Positions 42,640 through 53,648 are shown, counted from the first letter of the stretch. The stretch: 64,000 nucleotides of DNA from Viola odorata (GCA_963691705.1 OY829537.1:41605514-41669513), one strand, 5' to 3'. The notes: generated by a model not told the origin, from the sequence alone. Program-made: numbers and translations.

Positions 42640-44270
42640 ATGACCAGGTCCTCCCGACTGCCATTACTTCCATACAACCCAGAGTTAACAAGAACAGAAG
42701 CTCAGTACAGGAAGCAGCGAGCAGAAAGGCTGAGGACAGAATCTGAAGAAACTATTTCTGAAAATAGTTTTGCGCAGTCAGCAGAATTTTCCCCAGGCCT
42801 GGGGGAAAGCTCATCTGCCGCAGTTAGAGAAAACCCACTTTTTGAACCAGAAATGGACCCCCCTGGAGACGACCAGCCACTACCACCTCCTCCTCCTCCA
42901 GAGCAAACCTTTAGGCAGCGCAACAATGAAGGATCACCACCGGATACATACTTTTGTGTCCAATACCCACCCGTAGAACATGATTTGAACCTTAAGCCAA
43001 ACACTATCCATAACCTGAAGAAGTTCTATGGATTGCCAAGCGAAAACCCTTTCAAATACCTCCAAAACCTCCACTGGGAATGTGATACCCACAAACCACC
43101 TCGAGTAGACATTAACCGAGCTAAACTCCGAGCCTTCCCATGGACCTTAGAAGACAAAGCTAGGACTTGGTTCCTCGGCCTACCACACAATTCCATTAAT
43201 ACATGGCAACAGATGTTGAGTACCTTTCTCAACAAGTATTGGTCATCTAGCAAGGCGGGAAACGCAAGGAAAAATATTATGTCCATCCACTAGTTGCAAA
43301 ATGAGGATTTTAGGGAGTATTATCAGCGGTATAACGATTTACAAGAGATATGCCCGAACCATAACTTCTCTCCCTACAACCTCGTGCAATACTTTTATGA
43401 CGGGATGTGTATAAGAGAAATTAATGTTAGATGGAGCAGTTGGAGGTGCACTGCAGGATTGTATGCTGACAAGAGCAAATAATTTGATCCAAACCTTGGC
43501 CGAGAACTGCTATCAAAATGGCTCAGGAGACAGAGAAACACCTACTGGTAATGTATCCGCAATTGAACAAAAATTAGATGAACTTTCTAATCGTTTTGAT
43601 ACTTTCTACACAGGACAATCACAAGTACAGGTACATCAGGCACAACCGACCATGACATGTGGTGTATGCGGCCAACAAGGACACCATTTAGATCATTGTG
43701 TCTTGACCAATGGGACACCTAAAGAAGTTGGTGTCATAATGTAATACTAGCAGCAGTATGGTAGATACCTACCCCACAAGATCGAATACAACCACACTCA
43801 GTATAATAACAATCCTAGTTGGAGAGAAAACACAAGCTCCAACACCACGGTTCAATTCCTAAATAATCAATACCAAACTCAACCGCAACAACAACCACCC
43901 ATGAACCTCCAAAATTTCATCCCAAGACCTACTGTTCCATTGTTACCAGCCCCACAACAGCCTCTATTGCTCACTGGAGTCCCAATGGAAGATATGCTCA
44001 AACAGTTTATGCAAGCCACTCAAGTGAGCATTTCGAGTTTAGTACAATCCAACCAAGCTATGCAGAAAGAAATGGCAGAGATGAAACTCAGTAAACAGGA
44101 GCAGGGAGGATGGTTACCATCCACCACGGTTGATAACCCGAAGCATAATGTCAGTTCCATGACATTGAGGAGTGGAGCAAAAATTTCGGGTAAAAACGAC
44201 TCTTCCATAGGCCTGGGAAGAGTCGACCAGAGGCAATTCCATCCCCACCAGAATTCGAACCACAAATGAA
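42640..44270 (+). pseudogene. Athila-2 gag
   Basis: ATG 42640 (MTRSSRLPLLPYNPELT). Acidic/Pro-rich N-terminus, then the Athila gag core: FKYLQNLHWECDTHKPP, KARTWFLGLPHNSINTW, FREYYQRYNDLQEICPNH and LVQYFYDGM. A TAG at 43291 and a frameshift near 43410 break it. A zinc-knuckle-like CGVCGQQGHHLDHC lies near 43660. The C-terminus has STTVDNPKHNVSSMTLRSG, shared with Athila-1. Confidence 0.88.
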
Positions 44271-44372
44271 GGTGATTCCAGAAAATCCAGTTCCAGAGAT
44301 GTTGATGAGAAAGGAAAACCAGGTAATCCCTCTTCTGTTTCCTAAAGGGCTGAAAAGTCCAAGAAGGCAAAG

Positions 44373-45050
44373 GAAGAGAAGACTATTTTAGATATTTTTC
44401 GAAAAGTAGCTATAAATATTCCTTTACTTGATATGATTGCGCAAGTACCCAAATATGCCAAGTTTCTTAAAGATTTATGCACTAATAAAAAGAAGCTTTC
44501 GGGAATAGAAAGGGTCAACTTGAATGAGAATGTGTCTGCTATCTTTCAGAAGAAATTGCCCAACAAATGCAAGGATGGAGGAACCTTCGTCATTCCTTGT
44601 AAAATTGGAGAGCAGACCATAGACAAGGCGCTTTGTGATCTTGGTGCAGGGATAAATGTCATGTCACTAACCATCTTTAAAACTCTTAATATCAGAGAAC
44701 TCAAGGAAACGAGACTTGTTATTCAATTGGCTGATAGGTCCATTATTTACCCCGTAGGAGTTATTGAAGATGTGTTAGTTCAAGTGAATGATTTTATTTT
44801 CCCTGCAGATTTTTATATTGTTGACATGGATAATGAACATTCGACCAAGTCTACTGAGATACTATTGGGCAGACCATTCTTGAGGACAGCAAGGGCAATG
44901 ATTGATATGGCTGGAGGGAGTTTGACATTGGAATTTTGTGGTGAAATTATTAAATTCAATATGTATGATGCCATGAGATTTCCTGATGACATGCATAGTG
45001 TTAATTGCATAGATATTATTGATCCTGATGTGATAATATTCATGAATTAA
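44373..45050 (+). pseudogene. Athila-2 protease
   Basis: Well-preserved domain in one frame: IPLLDMIAQVPKYAKFLKDL, KALCDLGAGINVMSL (active-site region with DLG in place of the usual D[ST]G, as in Athila-1), and EILLGRPFLRTARAMID. It is separated from gag by frameshifts near 44280-44370. Confidence 0.85.
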
Positions 45051-45440
45051 TTGCTACTGACCCCTTGGAGTGTGTTGATAGCAGAAATATTGACAAGCCA
45101 AAAATGCTTGAGATGGAGAAAGGTTTGGATATGAACGAGGAAAATAATGAAGCTGTGACTGATGTTTCTAAACCTTGTACTGATGCTCCTAAGATTTTAG
45201 AACCACCAGTGACTCACAATAAGCTCCTCTCTTCAATTTTGCAGGCCCCTAACTTGGAGCTGAAAATTTGTCAGACCACCCGAAGTACTCTCTCCTAGGC
45301 CTAGGAAAGAGTCTGCTAGTGATAAATTCCAGCAAGCTGATGAAAATGGAGGAAGAAGAGTGTGTGAGAATAATGAAGGAGTACAAGGAGGCCATTGAAT
45401 GGAGGATAGCTAACACCAGTGATGCAATCTAGAGCCTACC
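45051..45440 (+). pseudogene. Athila-2 start of pol, truncated before RT
   Basis: LSSILQAPNLELK, then by frameshift LSDHPKYSLLG and KEYKEAIEWRIANTSDAI: the short run that precedes RT in Athila elements. The frame ends and no RT motif follows. Confidence 0.7.
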
Positions 45441-46773
45441 TACTAGAGACTGAATAAGAACAATGTCTAGTCCAAGACTATAAAAAGGGACGCTTCATGG
45501 GAGGCAACCCATGTGTTTTTATTTCCTTTTCTTTCCTTTCTTTCTTTGAATAAAATCCTTCTTCCAGTGCTGATGAGAGTCTGACTTCTTTTGATAGGAG
45601 TTGTGGAAAGCAGAATGACATGTCGAGAGCATTTTTTTTGGCAGGAGCTGTTGAAGAGTTTTAGGAAAGCAGACTCGACTCTCGCCCAGACCTGGGAGAG
45701 AGTCCTTGAGAGATGCTTTGAACATGAAGCTCATCGATGCATTTTTCGACGTACCACCACCCCCACCAGCACAACCTTGATTACCCCGGGTACTTTTCTT
45801 CTTGTTTTTATTTTCTTTTATTTTCATCTCGAGTCTTTTCCCTTTCTCACACTTCGAGGACGAAGTGTCGTCAAGTGTGGGGGAGGAACTTTTATGTTAG
45901 CTTGACTGTTTTGATTGCTTGTTTGAGTCAGTCAGTTTTGAGTCTGTTTGCGTTGTCTGGTTTGATGTTTGCATGAATTTTATTTCTTACTTTTGTGAAT
46001 GTTTTGAGTCAGTCTTGTTTGAGTGTACACCAGAACCCCAGTTTTTAAGTTAGGCTGTTTAGTTTACCACTGAAACTACATTTAGATACTTGTCTAGGCG
46101 AAACACTGCTCCAGTAACAGGGAAGTGAATGAACGTAACTTGATCAATGCCTAAGGGGCATATAACCTAATGTAACTCAAACATTAACTATCCATATAGT
46201 CTAAAGGACAGCTAGCTAGGGCTTAACATTCAATTAGGGTGACAAGGCTTGCTGCAACTAGATTTGAGAGTTCTTTAAATTCCGTTTGATTGAATGTGTA
46301 ATGTTTTAAATGTGCTGGAATGTCATAGAGCAGAGATAGCAAAAAGTGGAAGTTCTGGGAGCCCAAAAAGAACAAGCATTGCTATTAATTATGCCTGTAA
46401 AAATAAAGAGGGTAAAGAAAAAAATAATCTACTAATAAGTGATTTAAATGGCACAGTGGTCTTGATACACATTTAGGTGGAACTGCACTTCAGTAGGACT
46501 CAAATTTGTAGTGAGTTTTGTCCCTTAATCATTACAATAATTTAAAAAAGCTGGATGTATTGATAGCATTTGGATGGGGTATGTTTAGGGTATTGATTTG
46601 TCCTTGTTAGTCTAGCATTGGGTCAGTTAGGGAAGTGTCTAGGTAATTTCAATGGTGGGGTAAGCAGCCAAAAGAAAAACTCTAGGGGGTCTTGGTGTCT
46701 GTTCTGTTTTGTTGTGTTTTGAATTATTTTTCTTTTAATGATTGAGGGCAAGCATAGGTTAGTGTGGGGGATT
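45441..46773 (+). other. Athila-2 non-coding 3' region with hairpin and purine tracts
   Basis: No coding frame. A perfect hairpin CATGGG-AGGCAA-CCCATG lies at 45496-45513. A purine block GTGTGGGGGAGGAA lies near 45879. The polypurine tract GTGTGGGGGA (46762-46771) precedes the 3' LTR. Confidence 0.7.
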
Positions 46774-48075
46774 TGATTGAGTGCTAAAATGTCTACTTAA
46801 TCATCATCTTTTCTTGCCATTTTAGATGATGATTCTACTGATTGTGCACTTTTCAATCCTTTTTGCAGAAAGTAGGTTGCAAAGCCTAGATGGTGAAAAG
46901 AGACAGTAGCTCCCTCTTGATTTTGTGCTGAGCAATTGTAGCAGCCAAGCAAAATTAAAGCAGCAACCATCATGGGCTTGGGTATGATACAGAAGAGGGA
47001 TGCGAGCTGGATTGGGTTCCAGTGAAAGAAATTCAATTTTGCAAATTAGTTGAAACATATTTTTGATAATTATTTTAATAATTAGTTGAATCCTATTTTG
47101 TAGGATTTTTAGTTGGATTAGGATTTGTTAAAAGAAAACCGAGCTGAACAGAGGGGCTGTCTCTTCTTCCCTAGCTTTTGCTCATGGCTACTGTTCCGTT
47201 TCAATCAATTTTCTTTTCTTCTTCCTTTCTTGATTTAATTAATTCATGCATAATAATTGTTTGATTTAATTATGTCTTGTTCTAGATAATTTATTTATTC
47301 TTGGTAAAGACTCTAGGATCATGATTTGAGATGTTGTGAGATCAAATTGAGTTTTATAAATTCTGATTCCATATCTTTACCCTTTTTAATTAAATGTCAA
47401 TTTATTCATATTTTGATTAAGAGTAGCTAACTTGATTTTAAATATGAATGATTACAGTCTTTCCTTAAAACATTGGATGCTACATCGTTGATAGGAATCT
47501 GCAGGCAACTAATTAGTGTAAGAGCTAATTAGAAAAGGGTAGAATCCGGTTTATAGGAGTAGAAGAAATTCTCTTCTAGATCGGGAAAGATCTCTCCCCG
47601 TGTTTAATCAACCCTTCAGTTAAAATTTATTAGGAGTATCGCCTTAAAGTTATTGATCGGTTAGGGATCCTAGTAGGAGTACCGCCTTAGGAATCTTGAG
47701 TTGGAGGAGAGTAGGAGGCTTAGAGTACCGCTGGTCTCTATAGCCTTTATATAGAATTGGTTTTGAATTTTTATGCATCGATGATCAACTATTTGAATCA
47801 TGGTCTAGATTGAGTCTTTATCGGGAATTTGTCGTCAATTAAGTTCATTTAATCACTATTTATTTTCTGTTTTTGCTTTCTTTGTTTGTTTATTATTCAA
47901 TTGCAACAACCCCCAATATTGGTATTTACCACGGTTACAATTCTTGGTCATTTAATAAGTATTAATTTTAGTCGTGAAATCTCTATGGTTCGATCCTTTT
48001 GCCACTTGCTACAGTTTTAATTAATTGTGCATGGTGAATTGTATAATTTATTTTTGCTGGTTTCAACGACCATCA
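46774..48075 (+). repeat. Athila-2 3' LTR
   Basis: 1302 bp, TGATTGAGTGC...ACGACCATCA, followed by ATTAG. A few percent divergent from the 5' LTR, which has an extra tandem copy. Confidence 0.92.
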
Positions 48076-48080
48076 ATTAG

Positions 48081-49255
48081 TGATGCGCAAAAACTATTTT
48101 GGTGTAAGTCTTACGAAACCGTTTGATTCATGGCCTTATGCCTCTAACCCTAATACGTTTGAGTTTTCTACTCCTATTGTTTCTTCTCATATGCAGAAAA
48201 TTGATGGATTGAGTCTAGAGGAGAAACACAATGCGTTACTATCTAGGAAACGCAAGGGCTGTGGCGTCGTAAGTGAGACTAGTGCGGCTAACCCTAGTCA
48301 CCAAGGTTTTTTACGCCTTTCATTTCTTAGGTATGATATGAGTGAGTACTTTGACATTATTGACTTGTATAATAATGCTAGTATTAATTTATTTAATGAT
48401 GTGAGTATTCAAGAGCTAAAGACTAAGTCGTTTACCTTTAAGGAGTATTTGCTAAAACGCCAAATTAATAAAAGGCCGATTGAGTCTAGGGAAGAATTAG
48501 TTGTGTCTAGGGCAGATTGTTAAGCTATTTTGGGTCAATTTCGCACAACTAACATTACTAACTTGAGGCTTGAGCAAGTTTTACCTTTGTATGGATTATC
48601 TTTGTGTAAAGTTAGCAAGCGCTTAAGAGAGCCATTGAGAGACTTAGGTCGAAAGTTATGGGTAACCTCAAGTGTGCTGAAGGCATATGATTTAGCGCAT
48701 CAACCGCAACTCAAGAGACAGTCAAAGAAGGAAGAACGAAGTCTTGGAGATGTTTGGTATTCATTGGTTTGTATGTTTGAGTTTGTTCATGATTTTTCAC
48801 TTTTATATGTTTCCAATGAATTTGCTTATGGACTTATACTTATAATACCGCTAAATCCTTTGTCTTTGAGTTACTATGCAATCTTAGGAGTTGACAAGGA
48901 TTTAGTGATTGCAAGAATACCATTGGAGCAAGCCGTGGCTCACATGAGGCGCATGGGCGTTCCTCGGACGGACCAAGGATACAAAAGGGGGCTTCACATG
49001 TTCTTCAAAGTCCTTGATTGGGATAGGATGTGCATACACTGGACACAGTTGCCTACTCAATCCAAAGAGATAGTTACTGATTTGGTTAATGGAGCAACCC
49101 ATACCATTGCCAAGCGCATGGACACCAATGCCGAATTGGGTACCTTGGGTAATCTCGGAACTAGTTGTGTGCCTTCTGTTCATACTAACTTAAGGTGTTG
49201 TCTTGCAGGTGCTATTAAGGATCCAAAAAAGGATTCGAGGGCGAATCCTTTCTAA
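48081..49255 (+). pseudogene. Element E unknown ORF replacing RT/RNase H/integrase
   Basis: One frame of 391 codons, in register with the VRQAL codons left of Athila-2, broken only by TAA at 48521. The first residues (VMRKNYFGVSLTKPFDSWP) replace the RT entry seen in A and B. I see no RT, RNase H or integrase motif and recognise no domain. Visible features: KTKSFTFKEYLLKRQINKRP, a basic stretch (LKRQSKKEERS), a hydrophobic region (FVHDFSLLYVSNEFAYGLILIIPLNPLSLSYY spans about 48790-48880), and a Trp-containing block (VLDWDRMCIHWTQLP). The end KDSRANPF equals the C-terminal signature of A, B and C, so the ORF sits in the pol position. Confidence 0.7.
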
Positions 49256-49350
49256 GGGAGAGGGAATGGTGCGAATCCTCGCACAAACCCTAATTCGTCA
49301 CACGTCACACGCGCACGCACCATGCGACTAGGGCCAAGAAGGGCGAGAGA
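49254..49350 (+). repeat. Element E polypurine tract and start of 3' LTR
   Basis: AAGGGAGAGGGAA (49254-49266), then TGGTGCGAATCC as LTR start. The pol-type tail continues with HVTRAR, similar to TRARA in A, B and D. The LTR end cannot be placed. Confidence 0.6.
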
Positions 49351-50066
49351 GTGGTGAGAGGATCGATCCACAGAGAATGGTTAGACTTAAACAAGAGAGG
49401 TTAAGGTAAACCTTGCACATGTGGTGAGAGGATCGATCCACAGAGAATGGTTAGACTTAAATAAGATAAAAGGCCAGGTTAAATCACTTAGGTCGATGGG
49501 GGTTTGCTTATTTTAAACTAAAAGCTGGAAAATAAACAGTCTTGGTCAAGAACGGGATTCTTGGTCAAGACACAAATCCAAAAACGGGAATCAAATATAT
49601 GAAGCAATTTCTTGGTAGAGACTTGGCAAGCAATAAGATATGAGTTGCAATCATGGACGCATGGATATTCATCTTTAATCCACAGAGTTGCTATAGGAGT
49701 CTACTTCGATCTTCTTGGTCGATAATCCACAACCAAGAAGAATGACTGCTACAATGACTGTTAAACACTAAATTGGCCAGATTCAATATCAAACAGAAAT
49801 GCATTAAGAATAATTACGGGATTAATTAAATGCAGATATAAAGATTAATAATAACAATTAGGTCTCATGCAATCTCATACTCATGCTTTAAACGCCTCTA
49901 CCAAGAACAAGAAAGATTAATTAGAACGAAACAAGAGAAATATTGAGAACGATAGAACTATTAAATATATAAATCTCAAGTTTAGAATCAGAGTAAAAAG
50001 AAGAAGAGAGTGGCTACTGTCGTCCCTTTTTGCTTTCTGTTCGTACCCCCTTTACAATGGAACCAA
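49351..50066. repeat. Unassigned AT-rich sequence with a 41-bp direct repeat
   Basis: GTGGTGAGAGGATCGATCCA plus 21 more bases occurs at 49351-49391 and 49421-49461 (70-bp offset). No gene is seen. It may be the rest of the E LTR or another element's non-coding part. Confidence 0.5.
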
Positions 50067-51230
50067 TGATACGATCCCAGCCGGAGCCAACCCTAGTGCC
50101 ACCGCACCCGCAGGCGCAACCACCCGCGCCAAGGCCCGAGCCTTGGAGGATGCATCCGCGAGCCTCCCATTGCCGCCCACGGGTCCGATCACTCGTGCCA
50201 GGGCCCGTGCCCTACAAGTGAGGCTCAGTAGCCTCATCCATATGGAACTGAAGGCAGAGACAGCCTCGAAGGAAGCCAGCCTGCGGGCACCCCAGCCGCG
50301 CCTCGTAACCCTAATCTGCACCGCGTCCGCGCCTACGGATGGGCTACACATGGCCACCTCGGACCTTTAGGTCCACCAGCGCCCTTTTCCTATTTTTGAC
50401 CAGACCATGATCATTTATAATACAAGAGAGGAGTCCAGGCCAAGAATCAGGAGAAACGCCCGAAGGATTTGGGACAGGCCCAAATCACAAGCCCGCATTG
50501 GACAGCGAAAGCCACTGCCGAGCCTTTTGAATATTGGAGCATATTTCCTCGCACAATATGCAGCCCAGAACTTCATATATGTGTTAGGAAGTTTCCCTCC
50601 AAGTTTCAGTGGGAACGCTCGAGGGAATAAGTAAAACGCCTTGTTTCCTTAAAACGTGATTCGGCGGACCCGCAAGCAAAGCCACTTGGGCCTTTTGACC
50701 TAAACGGCGGCGCCTGCACTTCTATCCTTATTATTAGACTTTATTTATGTTAATTTAGGGTTTCAGAACTTATTTGGAAGGGTGGCTTGTTGCCAATTTC
50801 GTTTAAGTCATTATTTAGAAACTAAACTAGTTTCCATTTTTGGAATTAGGGTTTTGCGCTTCCTTAAAAAGGAGCCGCCCATGTTATTTTCAGCAGACTT
50901 TGATTATTGATTATTGAAAGCATATTGCTTGGGATCTTTATCCACTTGTTCTTGATGAACCTTGCAACTAATTGAGTTTCGTGCATTCGATTAGCTTGTC
51001 AAGTAAAACTTGAAAGCACCTTTCATTGAGTCATCCGTTCTTTGGATTGCCAAGCATTGCGATTTGGAGATTCAAAGGTTTGACACAAGATCCTCAAGGG
51101 ATTCTGCGTGGAGTGCCAAGCATTGCGACTTGGAGATTCACGTGTCTTCTGCGAGTTATTTTCCGCATTGAAAGCCACGTCGTCGGACAACGATCTAAGG
51201 AGGGCGTTCTAGCCTACAAGGAACGCATCA
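50067..51230 (+). repeat. Element D 5' LTR
   Basis: 1164 bp, TGATACGATCCC...GAACGCATCA. 50143-50370 is open and encodes a pol-tail copy (PLPPTGPITRARARALQ, then RLSSLIHMELK) homologous to the LTR-encoded tails of A and B. Confidence 0.88.
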
Positions 51231-51232
51231 GT

Positions 51233-51250
51233 TGGTAGCGGAGCTCAGCT
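51233..51250 (+). other. Element D primer-binding site
   Basis: TGGTAGCGGAGCTC, two bases after the LTR; identical in its first 12 bases to that of A. Confidence 0.7.
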
Positions 51251-51261
51251 GTCCCGACTTG

Positions 51262-51433
51262 GTAAATCGATCCCTTTAATTATTGCATTTTCTTTGTTAG
51301 AATTGGTATTCCTTCTTCTCTTCTACACCAATTCTCTTGCGTGCTGTGTGTTAGTTGTCTTGTGTCAATTGTGTCTTGTGTGTGTGGTTAGTGTGCAAAT
51401 CATCCCAACGATTTGTAGGTCTTTACTATTGTC

Positions 51434-51467
<34 letters not shown>

Positions 51468-52071
51468 GTCCCCCAAAGTGTCTTAGTTAATTTGTGTTTT
51501 CAGTTGCATTGAATTTCAAAAAAAAAAAAAGTGAAACAATTTCATCAAAAACAGAACAGGGGCGAAATCAGTACCATTCAAAAAAAAAAAAAGAACTTCA
51601 GAATCAAATACTAGAGTGAATTTGTGACTCATAGCAAAAAGAATCATTGGATTTCGAATTGGGAATCAAAAGTTGTGGCAAAAACAAGTTTCAAAACCCT
51701 AATCGCATGCCATTAGCGTTTTTGAGTTGTCAATTGACTCAATCTGTGTATTTTGAGCTTTCCTTTGATTCCAAGACTACTGTGCCTTCCTACTCTGTAG
51801 TACACTTGATTGATTGATTGATCTTTGCAATTGAATCGAGTATACTACCTCAAAATTTTCTTTCTACACTAGTTTTCTTTGTGCGTCTCTTTGGAAGCCT
51901 TTCTTGAAATTTCTTTGAGTCAGGTTCATCTTGGACACTTGGAGACGGATCTAGACAGTTGCTTTGAGAGATTTTGTGAGATTAATAGAGAGACAAACAC
52001 GAGCGTAAACACGTGAGGGAGTGATAGTTTTAGGCAATTTTACGCTTGCAATTTTCTTTTGTGAATTTCAG
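51262..52071 (+). other. Apparent leader intron of element D
   Basis: CTTG|GTAAATCG lies 32 nt after the LTR and TGAATTTCAG|G one nt before the gag ATG, giving 810 nt. It contains an A38 run (51434-51471), two further A-rich runs, and the G-box motif at 51966-52023. Predicted only. Confidence 0.45.
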
Positions 52072-52072
52072 G

Positions 52073-53090
52073 ATGTCAGGAAATTTAGAAAGGGAACCAA
52101 CGGCTGTGAATGATGTAGCCAAGGCCTTGCAAGACATAGCAGCTCAGCTCCAGGACATAGCAGCTTGGAGACAGCAAGTCGAGACTAGGGAACGTGAGAA
52201 TCGAGCTCCACAAGCCCCCGGGGCACACTTTGCACAACACCTAAACCCTAGAGTGGACCGAGAAGCATATGTGCCTCCACCGGGTGATGATCAGCCTAGT
52301 GAGCATGAGGCCGAGGGTTCTGAACATGGGTATGATGAGGAGTTTCACATGGCAGGACCGAGGGGTTTTCACATGCGCCGAGGAGGTGCACATGGACGCG
52401 GCAGACACGCCTTTGGTAGGCGAGACCGTAACTTAGAACAGCCGCGTCGCGAGGAGCGCGAGCGAGTCGACAATCACCTTGGGAGTGTCAAGCTCAAGGT
52501 TCCACCTTTCGAAGGAAAAGATGATCCCGAGGCATACTTAACTTGGGAGCGAAAGATGGAAGCGATTTTTTGGTGTCACCTACACGGATGAAAAGAAAAT
52601 AAGGTTAGCTTCCGTGGAGTTCTTTGGATACGCTGCCCATTGGTGGGAGCAAGTGAATGAGGATGTGAGAGGACCCGTAACTACTTGGGAAAACATGAAG
52701 TATGTGATGAAGAGGAGGTTTGTTCCACCGTACTATCATAAGGACCAACTTCAGCGCTTACAAAAGCTTACCCAAGGGTCCAAGACCGTGAATGATTATC
52801 ACAATGAGTTGGAAGTTCTTTTGGCGAGGGTTAATGTGATAGAGGATGAGGATTCGAAGATGTCTAGGTTCATGAGTGGGCTGAATTCAGAGATAGCTAA
52901 CGCCTTAGAGTTGTGCCAATATAGGACTTTGGAGGAGATGCTTCACATGGCCGTGAAGATCGAGAGGTAACGCAAGGCTAAGGCAGCCTACTCTAAGCCG
53001 TCTACTTTTGTGTCACGGACTTCCACTTGGAACAAGTCTACGTGGCCCAAGGGGAATAAGGACAGCAAGGAAACACCCAAGGTATCTAAA
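52073..53090 (+). pseudogene. Element D gag, truncated by Tat-1
   Basis: ATG 52073 (MSGNLEREPTAVNDVAKAL), with an N-terminal heptad-like QDIAAQLQDIAAW stretch, then KVPPFEGKDDPEAYLTWERK. A single-base frameshift near 52575 follows. It continues VEFFGYAAHWWEQV, QRLQKLTQGSKTVNDY and GLNSEIANALE, a TAA at 52968, then a Ser/Lys/Trp-rich tail cut at 53090 before the zinc knuckle. Confidence 0.88.
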
Positions 53091-53628
53091 TGATAACAAT
53101 TGGAATGCTCCTGACGGCAATATTGTGGCCACGGCATCTATCCTTGACGAGTTTCTATACGCTTCCCTGAAAAACCAACCTATCGCCCGGGCCGGCGGAA
53201 GTTTCCTAGGATGGTCGACTTCAGCGGGGGGGGGATCTCATGCATCTTTACGCGCACGGCGTCATCCCATCCTAGGGGAACGAAGAGGATGTCGCTCCTG
53301 ATAAGGCCTTATGTGATTATCGCCCGCGATGGCTCACCCATTATCGCTGGAGGCGATATCTTCGGGCGATGCTTATCGCTGCACCCTTATCGCTGTCAGG
53401 TATCGCCAACTTCGGCCTATAAATTCCCCCATCTTTCCAAGCAGAAGGTAAGATCGAGATCATCTTGGAGAACCTATACCATTCTAAAAACTCGAACTGA
53501 CTTAAGCATCGGAGTGTCTACGCCGGAGTCCCCCTCCGGCGCTTTGCAGGTATCTCCGACGCCGATCGCTTCCCCTCCGACTAGCTGCAGCAGCCGTTTC
53601 CGACCAGAAGAGATCTCGGATCTTATCA
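53091..53628 (+). repeat. Tat-1 5' LTR
   Basis: 538 bp, TGATAACAATTGG...GATCTTATCA. TATA box CCTATAAATT at 53416-53425. The downstream block GACTTAAGCATCGGAGTGTC and the CCTCCGGCGCTTTGCAG end are shared with Tat-2. Confidence 0.88.
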
Positions 53629-53630
53629 AA

Positions 53631-53648
53631 TGGTGCTTTCGTTGAGAG
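53631..53648 (+). other. Tat-1 primer-binding site
   Basis: TGGTGCTTTCGTTGAGAG, two bases after the LTR; the matching tRNA was not identified. Confidence 0.65.

Larger units (their letters stand above)
40938..48075 (+). mobile_element. Athila-2: complete but RT-less Athila element
   Basis: 7138 bp with ATTAG on both sides. Primer site TGGCGCCGTTGCCGGGGA (tRNA-Asp type, standard for Athila). Gag and protease are present, then pol stops after its first ~60 codons. RT, RNase H and integrase are absent; the next 1.3 kb to the 3' LTR is non-coding. It inserted into the protease-to-core linker of element E. Confidence 0.92.
50067..53090 (+). mobile_element. Element D: 5' part of a CRM-like element
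   Basis: 5' LTR, primer site, leader and gag, then interrupted by Tat-1 at 53091. The rest should lie right of Tat-1, outside the window. Its leader and LTR are most like element B. Confidence 0.88.

Noticed and set aside
45591..45905. 104-codon plus ORF in the Athila-2 3' region as an env-like gene
   Set aside because: No signal peptide, transmembrane pattern or homology; it overlaps non-coding hairpin and purine-tract sequence.
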